Source of the DNA: an uncultured Pelagibacteraceae bacterium
Lineage (GTDB): Bacteria; Pseudomonadota; Alphaproteobacteria; Pelagibacterales; Pelagibacteraceae
NCBI GenBank assembly: GCA_902607625.1
Contig: CACLKR010000002.1
Coordinates: forward strand, 47,876 to 111,875
Length of the DNA: 64,000 nucleotides
Direction: 5' to 3'
Shown in pieces: positions 19,477-28,919 of this stretch. How positions within the stretch are numbered: position 1 is the first letter of the stretch; each line of letters starts with the position of its first letter. Position numbers and translations under genes: made by a program. The notes under the pieces were generated by a model that did not search any database, had not been told where the DNA came from, and worked only from the letters and a program-made list of their open reading frames with translations.

Positions 19477-21703
19477 ATGAAGAATCTGATTAAACTTAAT
19501 ATAATTTTGTTAGTGTCTTTTATCATTTTTTCGTCAAAATCTGTTGCTGCTGAACGTATTTTACCATTACCTAAACCTAAAGTTGACCAAGAAACAAAAA
19601 TTAAGACTGCAGAAAAAAAACATATCTACCCTAAAAAAAAACCAACATTAAAAAAAGAAAAAATTGAAATTACAGAAAGTAAAGAGGTTTCTAAAATAGA
19701 TGAAGAAGTAAAAGAAGAGGTTTTTATTTATCCCGAAAAAAAACCAATAATATTCCATAAAAAGACTGATAAAGCTGCTGCAAAGTCAGCAATTCTATCA
19801 AGTAGCGATTTTAAAATAGCCAAAGCTTCTTTTAAAGCAATTAAGAAAAAGAAATGGCAAACTGCCATAAAACTTTCAAAAAAAGCTAAAAATAAAATGG
19901 TATTTAAAATGGTAAATTGGCTATATTTAATACAGCCAGGTAACTCAGCCACTTTCTACGATTATCTAACTTTTATTAATAACAATCCTAATTATCCAAG
20001 AATAAATAGACTTAAATACCTTGCTGAACACAAGATTTATCTAAATACAGTGTCACCAAAAGTTATAAAAAAATGGTTTAATGGTAAGGAACCTCTAAGT
20101 GAATATGGAAAAATTAAACTTGGAGAAATTTATGTTATGGAGAATAACATTGAAGAAGGCTCAAGATTAATAAAAGAAGGATGGATAAAAGCTAGACTTT
20201 CAAAAAGTGATTTAAAATATTTAAGAAAAAAATACAAAAAAAATAATTACTGTATCAGATAACATTAAAAGAGCTGATTGGCATGCTTGGGAAGGAAAAC
20301 ATTGGGATGTGCAAAGAATGTTAAGATATTTACCAAAAGAAGAAACAGCTTTATATAGAGCAAGACAATTATTAATGAGCAAGTCTTATGGTGTTGATGA
20401 TGCCATAGCCAAGGTTCCTGCAAAATATAAAAATGATATTGGATTAAAATATGACAGACTTAAATGGCGTAGAAGAAGAGGAAGATTAGACCCATCTCTT
20501 GAAATTTTATTTAGTGTTCCAGAAGATCCTGTAAAATTAGTCAGACCTGACCGTTGGTGGAAAGAGAGAAGTATATTAACAAGATCATTAATCTATAAAA
20601 AGAAGTATGCTAAAGCTTATAAGGTTTCAAGTAATCACTCTTTATCGGAAGGACCTGATTATGCAGACGCCGAATGGCTTTCGGGATGGATAGCTCTTAC
20701 TTTTTTAAATGATCCAAATATGGCCTTACAACATTTTAAAAATTTTTATAATAACGTTGGTTATCCCATAAGTTTAGCACGTGGTGCTTATTGGATAGCA
20801 CGTACTTACAAAGTAATTAAAAATAAACAAAAATCTGAGGAGTGGTTTAATGAAGCCTTAAAATATTTACATACATATTATGGACAACTTGCATTTGTTG
20901 AAATGAATCATGGAGTAAATTTTGCTTTACAAACTCAAGAAAAAGTTGATGAAAAATATAAAAAAGAATTTAAAAAAAACCCTTTAATAAAAAATATACA
21001 ATTACTTAAAGAATTGGATAAAGCTAAATATTCTAAAGATTTTCTTAAGCACTTAGCTTCTTTAAATATAGAAAAAGGAAGTGAAATACTTGCTGGTGAA
21101 CTTGCTGTTAATATAGGTAGATATGATTTTGCGATTCAAATAGCTAAACGAGCTTCATATGAAAAAAGATTCTATAATGTTATAAACTATCCTATTATTG
21201 AGACAGCTAAAGTCGTAAATCAAAAAACAATGCCAAAGATGGAACTTGTTTTAGCTGTAATAAGACAGGAAAGTGAATTTGATGAAGAAGCTACCAGTTA
21301 TGTTGGGGCAAGAGGTTTGATGCAATTGATGACTTACACAGCTAAGCTAGTTGCTAAACAAGCAAAACTTCCATATTCAAAAAGTAAACTCAAAAATCCT
21401 GATTATAATATTAAATTAGGTTCTTATTATTTAGCTGGATTATTAGAAGAGTATGAAGGATCCTATCCTTTCGCTTTAGCTGCATATAATGCTGGGCCTA
21501 AAAGAGTTAAATATTGGAAAAAACTTAACGGAAACCCTCAAAAAGGAAATATCAGTTATGTAGATTGGGTTGAACTAATTAAGTTTAAGGAAACAAGAAA
21601 TTATGTTCAACGTGTTTTGGAAAATGTAAATGTTTATAAATATATGCTATCTGGTAAACCTATTAAGATTCATAATTTCTTTGAAGACAAGCCTCACTAT
21701 TAA
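19477..21703 (+). CDS. slt: Soluble lytic murein transglycosylase (frame broken once)
   Basis: Cleaves peptidoglycan in the periplasm, forming 1,6-anhydro ends. A signal peptide (residues 1-24) is followed by a Lys/Glu/Pro-rich linker in which IYP-K/E-KKP occurs twice, then a helical superhelix (U/L domain), and a C-terminal goose-type lysozyme domain: VIRQESEFDEEATSYVGARG with the catalytic Glu near residue 597, LMQLM and FALAAYNAGPKRV. The frame is broken around 20226-20243 by one extra A in either the A7 or the A8 run; dropping one joins ..KKIITVSDNIKRADWHAWEG, giving 741 residues. Its stop is 3 bp from the tRNA-Ser gene on the other strand. Confidence 0.9.
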
Positions 21704-21706
21704 GTA

Positions 21707-21798
21707 TGGCGGAGAGAGAGAGATTCGAACTCTCGGTACATGTTTCCACGTACGGTCATTTAGCAAACGACTGGTTTAAACCACTCACCCATCTCTCC
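21707..21798 (-). tRNA. tRNA-Ser (anticodon GCU), CCA end encoded
   Basis: The minus strand folds as a class II tRNA: acceptor GGAGAGA/TCTCTCC, a D arm with GGGTGAGTGG, anticodon stem GTCGT/ATGAC with loop TTGCTAA (anticodon GCT at 21762-21764), a long variable arm typical of serine tRNAs, and a T arm with GTTCGAATC. The discriminator is G and CCA is present in the DNA at 21707-21709. It reads AGC and AGU codons. Inspected by eye. Confidence 0.93.
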
Positions 21799-21855
21799 TA
21801 GCGATCTATTTACCTTTATTTTAATTCGTTTTCAATTTATTGATAGCAATAATTT

Positions 21856-22735
21856 ATGAATAAAAATACTTTTAACGGAATTTTATCTGGTGGTGCTGGT
21901 TCTTTATGGTGGGGAATTATAGGTGTTTTATACTTTAAGTCAGTATCTTTTGTTGATCCAATAGAATTAATTGTTCACAGAACGGTTTGGACCGCTTTCT
22001 TACTTTTTTTTATAATAACCATATATTCTAAATGGAATGATGTTTTTCTTATCATAAAAAACATAAAAAAAACTCTAATTTTATTTATTTGTGGCATACT
22101 AATTGTTACCAATTGGTTTACTTGGATATATGCTGTTGTAACTAATAGACTTGTGGATGCCAGCTTTGGTTATTATATCTTTCCAATTTTAAGTGTCTTT
22201 TTTTGGTATAATTTTTTTAAGAGAATCGTACAATAAAAAAAAATTGCTTGCCATATCACTAGTAATTATTTCTGTTATTTTTTTGCTCTTTAATTTTCAG
22301 TCAACTCCCTGGGTTGGCTTAATTGTTGCTATTACTTGGAGTGCCTATAATTTAATTAGAAAAAAATTAAAAGTTCCGGCTGAAATAGGTCTGTTTATTG
22401 AAAGTGCTTTTATGACTCCGTTTGCTATTATTGTATTCTATGTATTATCAAGAGATGGAAATAATTTCTTTTCTACAAGTGATTTAAAAATTTCATTTTG
22501 GTTATTCCTTGCGGGAGCCATGACATTAATACCTTTATATCTATATTTAAAAGGTGTCGAATTAGCAGGATTAGGAGCAACCGGTATGATTTTTTTCTTA
22601 GCACCAACAGGTCAATTTTTGTTAGGTATTTTCTACTATGGTGAATATCTGGATGTAAACAAATTAATAAGTTTTGTTATTATTTGGATTGGAGTATTAA
22701 TTTATTTAATAGATCTTAAAAATACTCAGAAATAA
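21856..22735 (+). CDS. rarD: EamA-family transporter, RarD-like (frame broken once)
   Basis: 292 residues after correction, about ten membrane helices in two EamA repeats. The start region (GILSGGAGSLWWGIIGVLYFK..) and VDPIELIVHRTVWT, NWFTWIYAVVTNRLVDASFGYYI are typical of RarD proteins, putative exporters of amino acids or other metabolites with no settled substrate. The T7 run at 22198-22204 splits the gene; with six, VFFGIIFLRESYNKKK joins the halves. Converges on the glycosyltransferase gene with 10 bp between stops. Confidence 0.85.
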
Positions 22736-22745
22736 AATAAATCCG

Positions 22746-23454
22746 TTATCTGCGAATGAGTGTTAATAATATTCTCAAAAAATATTTTAAACCCAGATAA
22801 AAAAATTTAACAAAATTAGGATAAGATTTGCTTTTAATCAACTTATCATCTTTTGTTTGAACATACGGGAACTCAAAAATCTTAAAATTTTTTTTATGTA
22901 AAATATATATAAATTCTATAAACCACTCTGCATATCCCGAAATTACATTCTCAGTTTCTAATAGAAGCTCTTTTTTTCATAATGAAAATTCCACTGGTAA
23001 AATCATTAAAAGATATTCTTAAAAAAAATTTACTTACCTTATTAATTGCTAAACTTGTAAGAGATCTGATGAATACTCTCTCGTCACCTCCTCCGGGAAC
23101 ATACCTGGATAAAACGGCGATATCATAACCATTATCAAGCCTATCAATTAGATCCTTAAAATATAACAGCTGGTCTTTGCTATTAACATCAACGGTGCCA
23201 ACGTAATCTCCTTTGGCTTTACTAAATCCAAACTTTTGTGCTGTTGCTAATCCTCTCTCTTTTTTTCTTACATAGAGCTCAAAAGAAAATTTGTATTTTA
23301 ATTGATCCAATTTTTCAATTGTACCATCTGAAGAATTGTCATCCACAATAATAACTTGAACATTATTTAAATTTTTCTTGATTAAATCCAAGGACTTCTC
23401 AATATGATTTACCTCATTAAAGGTACATAAAATTATAGAAACCGTCTTGTTCAT
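22746..23454 (-). CDS. Family 2 glycosyltransferase, polyprenol-phosphate mannosyltransferase-like (frame broken once)
   Basis: 235 residues after correction. The GT-A fold is clear: VSIILCTFNEVNHIEKSL, VIIVDDNSSDGTIE (first Asp motif) and GTVDVNSKDQ in place of the usual DADxxxxP. SRYVPGGGDE and DFTSGIFIMKK match DPM1-type enzymes, which move a sugar onto polyprenyl phosphate at the inner membrane. As given the frame stops at 22951; one base fewer in the T7 run (22971-22977) adds ~70 residues ending LLTLIRR at 22746. The product could feed the GT-C enzyme at 26981. Last gene of the sugar run. Confidence 0.83.
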
Positions 23455-23456
23455 TT

Positions 23457-24089
23457 TTATTTTTCTGAGTTTAATTTAAGAATATGATATCCTTTATTGT
23501 ACTTTATGTAGTATTTGCCAATGCATTGAGAATTTTTTAATCCTTCATTTAATCTTTCACAAAATTTTTCACTATAGTTTGCCAAGATAATTAAAATACT
23601 TTTCTTAGTAATTGATTGAGACATATTCACTATAAAATCAAAAGGTTCAATCTCATTTCTCCAGGGATTGTTAAAAAAATAGCAATCAGCTTCAAATTTT
23701 AAAAAATCAATTTTTCTGAAATCATCTTGAAAAATTTCTATATTAGAATTTTTTACAAAAATTTTTCTGCTGTAATTATATTGTTCTGGAAAATACTCTA
23801 TGCCAACAAAACTCTTATTGGGGAAACTTTTATTGAAAAAATTTATTACTCTTCCTGACCCACATCCAAAGTCTATAAATTTTGTAAAATTTGAAACTTT
23901 CAAGATTCTTTTAATTTTAATTAAGAAAAAATATGGATAGGGAATATTGTCATACATTTCATTATTTTTTGAAAAATTAATTTTATTACCTTTAAAACCC
24001 ATGAAGATATAAATAATTTCAAAAAATATTACTTGTAATAGGGAGAGTTTATAACTTGTTATAATTCTAAGAATATTTTTAAATAACAT
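23457..24089 (-). CDS. Class I SAM-dependent methyltransferase, substrate unknown
   Basis: 210 residues. An N-terminal amphipathic/hydrophobic stretch (~residues 10-33) suggests membrane contact. The SAM-binding motif is FIDFGCGSGRVINFF with an acidic second strand (FVGIEYFPEQ). Later comes DCYFFNNPWRNEIEPF, an NNPW-like motif resembling NPPY-type post-I loops. It starts between the cupin gene and the glycosyltransferase gene (2 bp gap), so a role in modifying a glycan or its lipid carrier is inferred. The exact family was not recognised. Confidence 0.65.
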   Translation of the reverse strand: MLFKNILRIITSYKLSLLQVIFFEIIYIFMGFKGNKINFSKNNEMYDNIPYPYFFLIKIKRILKVSNFTKFIDFGCGSGRVINFFNKSFPNKSFVGIEYFPEQYNYSRKIFVKNSNIEIFQDDFRKIDFLKFEADCYFFNNPWRNEIEPFDFIVNMSQSITKKSILIILANYSEKFCERLNEGLKNSQCIGKYYIKYNKGYHILKLNSEK

Positions 24090-24104
24090 AATTATTCATT
24101 CAGA

Positions 24105-24482
24105 TTATTTAAGTATTGGATTCTTAAGTCTGAAAGTATCATTTTCATATTCTTTTCCACCTCTTGGTCCCTGTGTAAAAACAAGAAATTCAGAATTTTT
24201 TAAAGCTTTTATTGCATGCGATTCATTTTTTGATGTTTCTACTAATTCTCCCTCTTTTATTAAAGTTCTTATTATTTTTTGTTTATTTTTTCTAGTTAGT
24301 AGTTCTAATTTTCCTTTTATTAAGTAATTCCATTGAATTGTTCTTTTGTGAAAATGATTTCCTCTGATTTTACCTTTTTTTTGAGTAATGAAAGTTATTG
24401 CATTTATATTTTTTTTTTCTAGTAAATCTTTAATAAATCCTCTGTTATCCTTAAAATTTATTTTACTTTTTATTTTTTTCAT
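24105..24482 (-). CDS. Sugar-modifying cupin protein (WxcM/FdtA- or CapF C-terminal-like)
   Basis: 125 residues. A single cupin barrel: DNRGFIKDLL near the start, then RGNHFHKRTIQWNYLIKGKLELL (histidines as in sugar-nucleotide ketoisomerases and epimerases; motif shown in two overlapping pieces NHFHKR and YLIKGK), and a second conserved part ..SHAIKAL..EFLVFTQGPRGG... These proteins isomerise or epimerise keto sugars on nucleotides. The stop overlaps the C-methyltransferase start by 4 bp (ATGA), linking it functionally to that gene. Exact reaction cannot be told from sequence alone. Confidence 0.66.
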   Translation of the reverse strand: MKKIKSKINFKDNRGFIKDLLEKKNINAITFITQKKGKIRGNHFHKRTIQWNYLIKGKLELLTRKNKQKIIRTLIKEGELVETSKNESHAIKALKNSEFLVFTQGPRGGKEYENDTFRLKNPILK

Positions 24483-25723
24483 TTGACTCTTTTTATAATT
24501 TTTACCCTAGGTATAGGTATAATAAATTTACCACCTGTTTTTAAATATTTAGTGTTATTTTTAATTATTTCTTTTGAAAAATTCCATGCAAGTAATAATG
24601 CATAGTCTGGTTTGGTCTTTAAAATTTTTTGATCAGAGTATACTGGAATATTTACTCCTGGAGTTAGCAAGCCCTGTTTAATCTTTGATTTTTCTGTTGC
24701 ATAATCTAAAAAGTCAGAATCTAATTTAGTGTAATTTAGTAAAGTCATGCCTTTCGCAGGGGCACTTAAAGCTACAACATTTTTGTTTGCTTTTTTTAAT
24801 CTGGTTAAAAGAGAGATCAAATAAAGTCTGTTTTTAGTGACTTTTTTTTGAAAATCCAGAAGAATTTCTTTGGAATTTAATTTTGCTTTAATTTCGTTTT
24901 TACAAATTTTATTCACAGATTTTTTCTTTTTATAATTGCCTTTTCCAGAAATGAATATCCTTATTGATCCACCATGAATATCTTTCTCTTGTATATCAAT
25001 TACTTCTAAATTAAATTTCCTTAAAAATTTTATCAATGGAATAACAGTAATATAGGAAAGATGTTCATGATAAATTGTATCATATTCTAAATTTTTCACT
25101 AAATTTAAGAAATACGGCACCTCAATAACAAAAACTCCTTGGGTTTCATGAATTAGTTTTTTTATGTTCTTTAAAAATAGTTTTAGATCATGCACGTGTG
25201 CAAAAACATTTGTTCCAGTTATTATTTTTGCTTTTCCGTGAATCTTTAAAATTTTTCTAACAGCTTTTTGATCAAAAAAACTATTAATGGTTGCTATTCC
25301 TTTTTTATTTGCAATTTTGCAGATATTTTTAGCTGGATCAACGCCAACTATCTTTAATCTATTGTTTTTAAATGATTGTAATAAAACTCCAGTATTACTT
25401 CCTATATCAACAGCTAAATCATTTTTTGCTAAATTGTAATCTTTAACTGTAGAATCAGCAAACTCTTTCCAGTGTTTTTTTCCAGTAATCGTCAATGATG
25501 ATTCGTATGGATAATTTTGCTGATATAAAATTTCTGGTTTAACAACATAGTTTAGCTGTTTAAATCCGCAGGATTTGCAGCTGTAAACTTTTAAAGGATA
25601 ATAAAGTGTCGGAAAATCAATTTCCTTTTTTTTTTTAAATTGATCGGACGGAGGATGAAATCCTAAATCTAGAAATTTAAACATATTTTTTTTATCACAC
25701 AATCTGCACTTATATAAAATCAT
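24479..25723 (-). CDS. NDP-sugar C-methyltransferase (three-domain TylCIII/NovU-like)
   Basis: 414 residues with the full three-domain layout. Residues ~5-65 form a zinc-binding domain (CRLC..., then SCKSCGF). Residues ~80-230 are the SAM domain (AVDIGSNTGVLLQSF, VDPAKN). YDTIYHEHLSYIT carries the catalytic Tyr/His-Glu-His, HGGSIRIF follows, and the C-terminal Rossmann-like domain has LSAPAKGMTLLNYT. The family adds a methyl to carbon 3 (sometimes 5) of a 4-keto-6-deoxy nucleotide sugar. Overlaps both neighbours by 4 bp, so an aminotransferase/C-methyltransferase/cupin set is translated together. Confidence 0.88.
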   Translation of the reverse strand: MILYKCRLCDKKNMFKFLDLGFHPPSDQFKKKKEIDFPTLYYPLKVYSCKSCGFKQLNYVVKPEILYQQNYPYESSLTITGKKHWKEFADSTVKDYNLAKNDLAVDIGSNTGVLLQSFKNNRLKIVGVDPAKNICKIANKKGIATINSFFDQKAVRKILKIHGKAKIITGTNVFAHVHDLKLFLKNIKKLIHETQGVFVIEVPYFLNLVKNLEYDTIYHEHLSYITVIPLIKFLRKFNLEVIDIQEKDIHGGSIRIFISGKGNYKKKKSVNKICKNEIKAKLNSKEILLDFQKKVTKNRLYLISLLTRLKKANKNVVALSAPAKGMTLLNYTKLDSDFLDYATEKSKIKQGLLTPGVNIPVYSDQKILKTKPDYALLLAWNFSKEIIKNNTKYLKTGGKFIIPIPRVKIIKRVK

Positions 25724-26853
25724 AGGTATTTTGAAAAAATTTTTTTAATTTGCTTTATAACAAATTTTTGTTGATTTAAAGTTAATGAAAGACCGGAAGG
25801 TAAATAGAGACCATTTCTTGCCAAATATTCAGACACAGGTAGTTTGGTATTTTTGAAAAGTCCCATTTTTCTAAGTATTGGTTGTTGATGAAGTGGCCAA
25901 AAGAAGTTTCTTGTTTCAACTCCACTTTTTTTTAATTTTTCCATTAAACTTTTCAAGTTTATAGGAGAATTTTTTTTTAAAAGTAAACCGTACACCCAAT
26001 ATATATTTTTTGCATATTTTATTTTTTTTAATTGAGTATCAAAAAATTTTATTTTAGATAAATTTTTATTATAAATTTCTCCTATTTTTCTCTTTTTAAT
26101 AACAAACTTATTTAGTTGTTCAAGCTGAGCAAGACCTAGTGCTGATTGTAAATTTGTAAACCTATAATTCCACCCTAAATCATAATGCAAAAATCTCCTC
26201 TCGTTATTAAAACATATATTTCTCAGACTTTTACATTTTTCTGCAATTTTTTTATCATTTGTCACAATCATCCCTCCTTCTCCAGTAGTAATATGTTTAT
26301 TAGCATAAAAACTAAATGTAGAAACGTCACCAAAACTTCCACACATTTTTTTTTTGTAAGTTAAGCCTAAAACTTCCGCTGCATCTTCTAAAACTTTTAA
26401 TTTATACTTTTTAGCTATTTTTAATATTGAATTCATTTCAGCGGGTAAACCGTAAATATGCGGTACTATTAGCAACTTTGTTTTTGATGTTATTTTTCTC
26501 TCGATTTTATCAACATCTATGTTCCATGTTCTAGATTCACTATCAACTAGAATTGGTTTTGCACCACTTCTAATTACAGGTAATATACATGAAATTATTG
26601 TAAAAGACGGAAGTATTACTTCATCATTTTTTTTTAAATTTAAGGACTCGTACGCAAGCTGAAGTGCCGCGGTACCATTACTTACAGAAATAGCAAATTT
26701 TCTATTTACTTTTTTTGCAAACTCGCTTTCGAATTTTTTAACCATGGGACCAGCCGAGGAGACAAAACCTTCATTTAAACATCTCATCAGATATTTTTTT
26801 TCATTTCCCAAAAAACTTGGTTGATTAACAGGTACTTTATAATAATTTTTCAT
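25720..26853 (-). CDS. DegT/DnrJ/EryC1/StrS sugar aminotransferase
   Basis: 377 residues. PLP enzyme that aminates keto nucleotide sugars. Motifs: VNQPSFLGNEKKYL, NEGFVSSAGPMVKKFE, AISVSNGTAALQLAY, VLEDAAEVLG, and FYANKHITTGEGGMIV with the PLP lysine near residue 184, and LGWNYRFTNLQSALG. The N terminus resembles perosamine synthase (PerA)-type 4-aminotransferases, but 3-aminotransferases cannot be excluded. First gene of the minus-strand sugar run. The 127-bp gap to the divergent GT-C gene holds only weak promoter-like sequence (TTTAAT, 17 bp, TATATC on the minus strand). Confidence 0.88.
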   Translation of the reverse strand: MKNYYKVPVNQPSFLGNEKKYLMRCLNEGFVSSAGPMVKKFESEFAKKVNRKFAISVSNGTAALQLAYESLNLKKNDEVILPSFTIISCILPVIRSGAKPILVDSESRTWNIDVDKIERKITSKTKLLIVPHIYGLPAEMNSILKIAKKYKLKVLEDAAEVLGLTYKKKMCGSFGDVSTFSFYANKHITTGEGGMIVTNDKKIAEKCKSLRNICFNNERRFLHYDLGWNYRFTNLQSALGLAQLEQLNKFVIKKRKIGEIYNKNLSKIKFFDTQLKKIKYAKNIYWVYGLLLKKNSPINLKSLMEKLKKSGVETRNFFWPLHQQPILRKMGLFKNTKLPVSEYLARNGLYLPSGLSLTLNQQKFVIKQIKKIFSKYL

Positions 26854-26980
26854 TACTGGATAAAGATATAATATGTTTTATGAGTTAATTAAACATCATT
26901 AATAATAAAAGTTAAAGCCATGTTAGACGATATTATATTCTTCTTGATTAAAAAACCATATAAATTAAATTAAAGATTAA

Positions 26981-28630
26981 ATGAATCCAATATTTAACTT
27001 TTTAACACATCCTAATAAAAAAATATTTTTAAATTTTCTACCTTCACTTTTTATTTTTTTAATTTTTTTTATAATTGGAGTTAATGTCTATAAAGATTAT
27101 GGAATTTCTTTTGATGAGTACTATCATAGAGAAAATGGCAAATTATATTATTATTTTTTAAAGGGTTTTTTTATAAATTTAGATTTATCTGAAAAGGTGT
27201 TTATTTCTGATATCAAAACAGCAATACAGGATACTACTTATACAATGCCGGCAATTTTTGACATGATTGCTGAATTTTATATTGATTTAAAAAATATTAC
27301 TGCAATAGAGGAGATTTTTTTTATAAGACACTTTTTGAACTTCCTATTTTTTTTTACAGCTTGTTATCTTTTTTACCTAATTCTAGCAAAAAGATTCAAA
27401 AATAGAGTTTACGCTTATCTTGGCGTGTTTTTTTTATTCTTCTCACCAAGATTTTTTGCTGAAAGTTTTTATAATAATAAAGATATTATTTCCTTAAGCA
27501 TAACTATAATATTCTTATTTTTTAGTATTAAATTTTTTGAAAAAAAGTCTTACTCAAACGCTTTTTTTTTCGGAATATTTTCCGCATTAGCTCTTGTTAT
27601 AAGAATACCAGCTATAATATATATCTTTGCAACATATTTGATGTTTTTTTTACAAAGCATGGATGATAAAAAATTTATATCAACAAATTATAAATTTCTA
27701 CTCGCCTCCGTATTTACCACAATCATTTTTGTCTACATTTTTTGGCCTTATTTATGGATTGATCCAGTAAACCACCTTGTAAATTTCTTTAAAGTTGCAC
27801 ATAATGTTATGCCTAACGGTCAAAATTATTATTTAGGTGAATATTTTCAATACAAGGATTCACCTTGGCATTACGATTTAGTCTGGATTCTGCTAACAAT
27901 CCCCATATCAATCGCATTTTTTTTTACTATTGGTTTTTTTAAAACTCTAATTAATGCTATTAAAAATTTATTAAGTGTTGATCAAAAAAAACATAAATTT
28001 TGGAAATCAAATAATGAGATGTATAATTATTATTTTTTAATAATTGTCCTTTTAGTACTTATTGTAAAAACAAAATTTGGAGTTAGTTACGATGGATGGA
28101 GACAAATATATTTTTTATACCCTTTTTTTATTTTAATTTCTTTAGATGTAATTTATTATATTAATTCAAAACTAAAATTTAGAATGATAAGAAATGCTAT
28201 ATTCTTAGGTCTTTTTTTAGAACTATTCTTTCTCACCTTTTGGATTTATAAATATCATCCACATCAATATGTCTACTTTAATCCACTTTTTAAAAATTTA
28301 GTATCTGAAAAAATTGAACTGGATTATTGGGGGCTATCTAACAGATCTTCATTGGAATTTATAGCGAGATCTGACGATAGAAATGAAATCAAGATTGTTG
28401 CAATTAGTTTTACTTCTCTTGAAAATACTCTAAGAATTATGAGTGAAAATGATAGAAAAAAATTTCAAGTTGTTCATGATTTATATAGTGCTGATTATGC
28501 TATTGATAATTATAGAAAAAAATGGAATAAAACACCTGGTATTAATTTATTAAAAACTAAATTTAAAAAAATACACGACTTAAAAGTAGATGGTATTATA
28601 ATAAACAGCGTTTATAAGGGAGAAAATTAG
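26981..28630 (+). CDS. GT-C family membrane glycosyltransferase (ArnT/PMT-like)
   Basis: 549 residues with about 10-11 membrane helices. The first periplasmic loop carries YKDYGISFDEYYH, the acidic FDE motif of GT-C enzymes that use polyprenyl-phosphate sugars. Further loop signatures are FSPRFFAESFYNNKD and FWPYLWIDP..H. A soluble C-terminal tail of ~100 residues follows. It most likely transfers a sugar from a lipid carrier to an envelope acceptor, and the DPM1-like gene at 22.7 kb could supply the donor. Extremely T-rich coding strand with many long T runs, all in frame. Confidence 0.78.
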   Translation: MNPIFNFLTHPNKKIFLNFLPSLFIFLIFFIIGVNVYKDYGISFDEYYHRENGKLYYYFLKGFFINLDLSEKVFISDIKTAIQDTTYTMPAIFDMIAEFYIDLKNITAIEEIFFIRHFLNFLFFFTACYLFYLILAKRFKNRVYAYLGVFFLFFSPRFFAESFYNNKDIISLSITIIFLFFSIKFFEKKSYSNAFFFGIFSALALVIRIPAIIYIFATYLMFFLQSMDDKKFISTNYKFLLASVFTTIIFVYIFWPYLWIDPVNHLVNFFKVAHNVMPNGQNYYLGEYFQYKDSPWHYDLVWILLTIPISIAFFFTIGFFKTLINAIKNLLSVDQKKHKFWKSNNEMYNYYFLIIVLLVLIVKTKFGVSYDGWRQIYFLYPFFILISLDVIYYINSKLKFRMIRNAIFLGLFLELFFLTFWIYKYHPHQYVYFNPLFKNLVSEKIELDYWGLSNRSSLEFIARSDDRNEIKIVAISFTSLENTLRIMSENDRKKFQVVHDLYSADYAIDNYRKKWNKTPGINLLKTKFKKIHDLKVDGIIINSVYKGEN

Positions 28631-28635
28631 AATTA

Positions 28636-28905
28636 ATGAAGCCTTTTATTGTAAAAACTCTTGCAGTAGCAATAATATTTTATATCATTTTTGAGATTAC
28701 GATAGGCTCTCGATTAGATAAAATACAAAGCTTCTTTAGTACCTTTGAAAATAAACAAGAGAGAATAAAAGTAAAAGAAAAAATTCTTAATGAATTGGAA
28801 AAGGCTAATAAAAAAGAAGAAATTTTAAATGAGAGAGAAAGGAAGATAATTTCTGAATTTTTAAAAAAAATTCAAAAGGAAATTAATTCTTATAAACTTG
28901 AATAA
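28636..28905 (+). CDS. Small membrane-anchored coiled-coil protein, unknown
   Basis: 89 residues. One N-terminal membrane helix (KTLAVAIIFYIIFEITIG, ~7-24) precedes a strongly charged Lys/Glu helical region (~35-88) with heptad-like spacing that suggests a coiled coil. I do not recognise a family. It starts 5 bp after the GT-C gene and ends 14 bp before soxB on the same strand, so it is likely cotranscribed with one of them. Reading frame, Met start and codon use look like its neighbours. Confidence 0.6.
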   Translation: MKPFIVKTLAVAIIFYIIFEITIGSRLDKIQSFFSTFENKQERIKVKEKILNELEKANKKEEILNERERKIISEFLKKIQKEINSYKLE

Positions 28906-28919
28906 TCATTAAATAATTA

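Noticed and set aside
19477..20262. A separate small secreted Lys-rich protein upstream of the transglycosylase
   Set aside because: Deleting one A around 20226-20243 joins it seamlessly to the transglycosylase; the signal peptide belongs to that enzyme.
22746..28905. The sugar island as a mobile element or defence island
   Set aside because: No integrase, transposase, repeats, attachment site or restriction/CRISPR genes are present and base composition matches the flanks.
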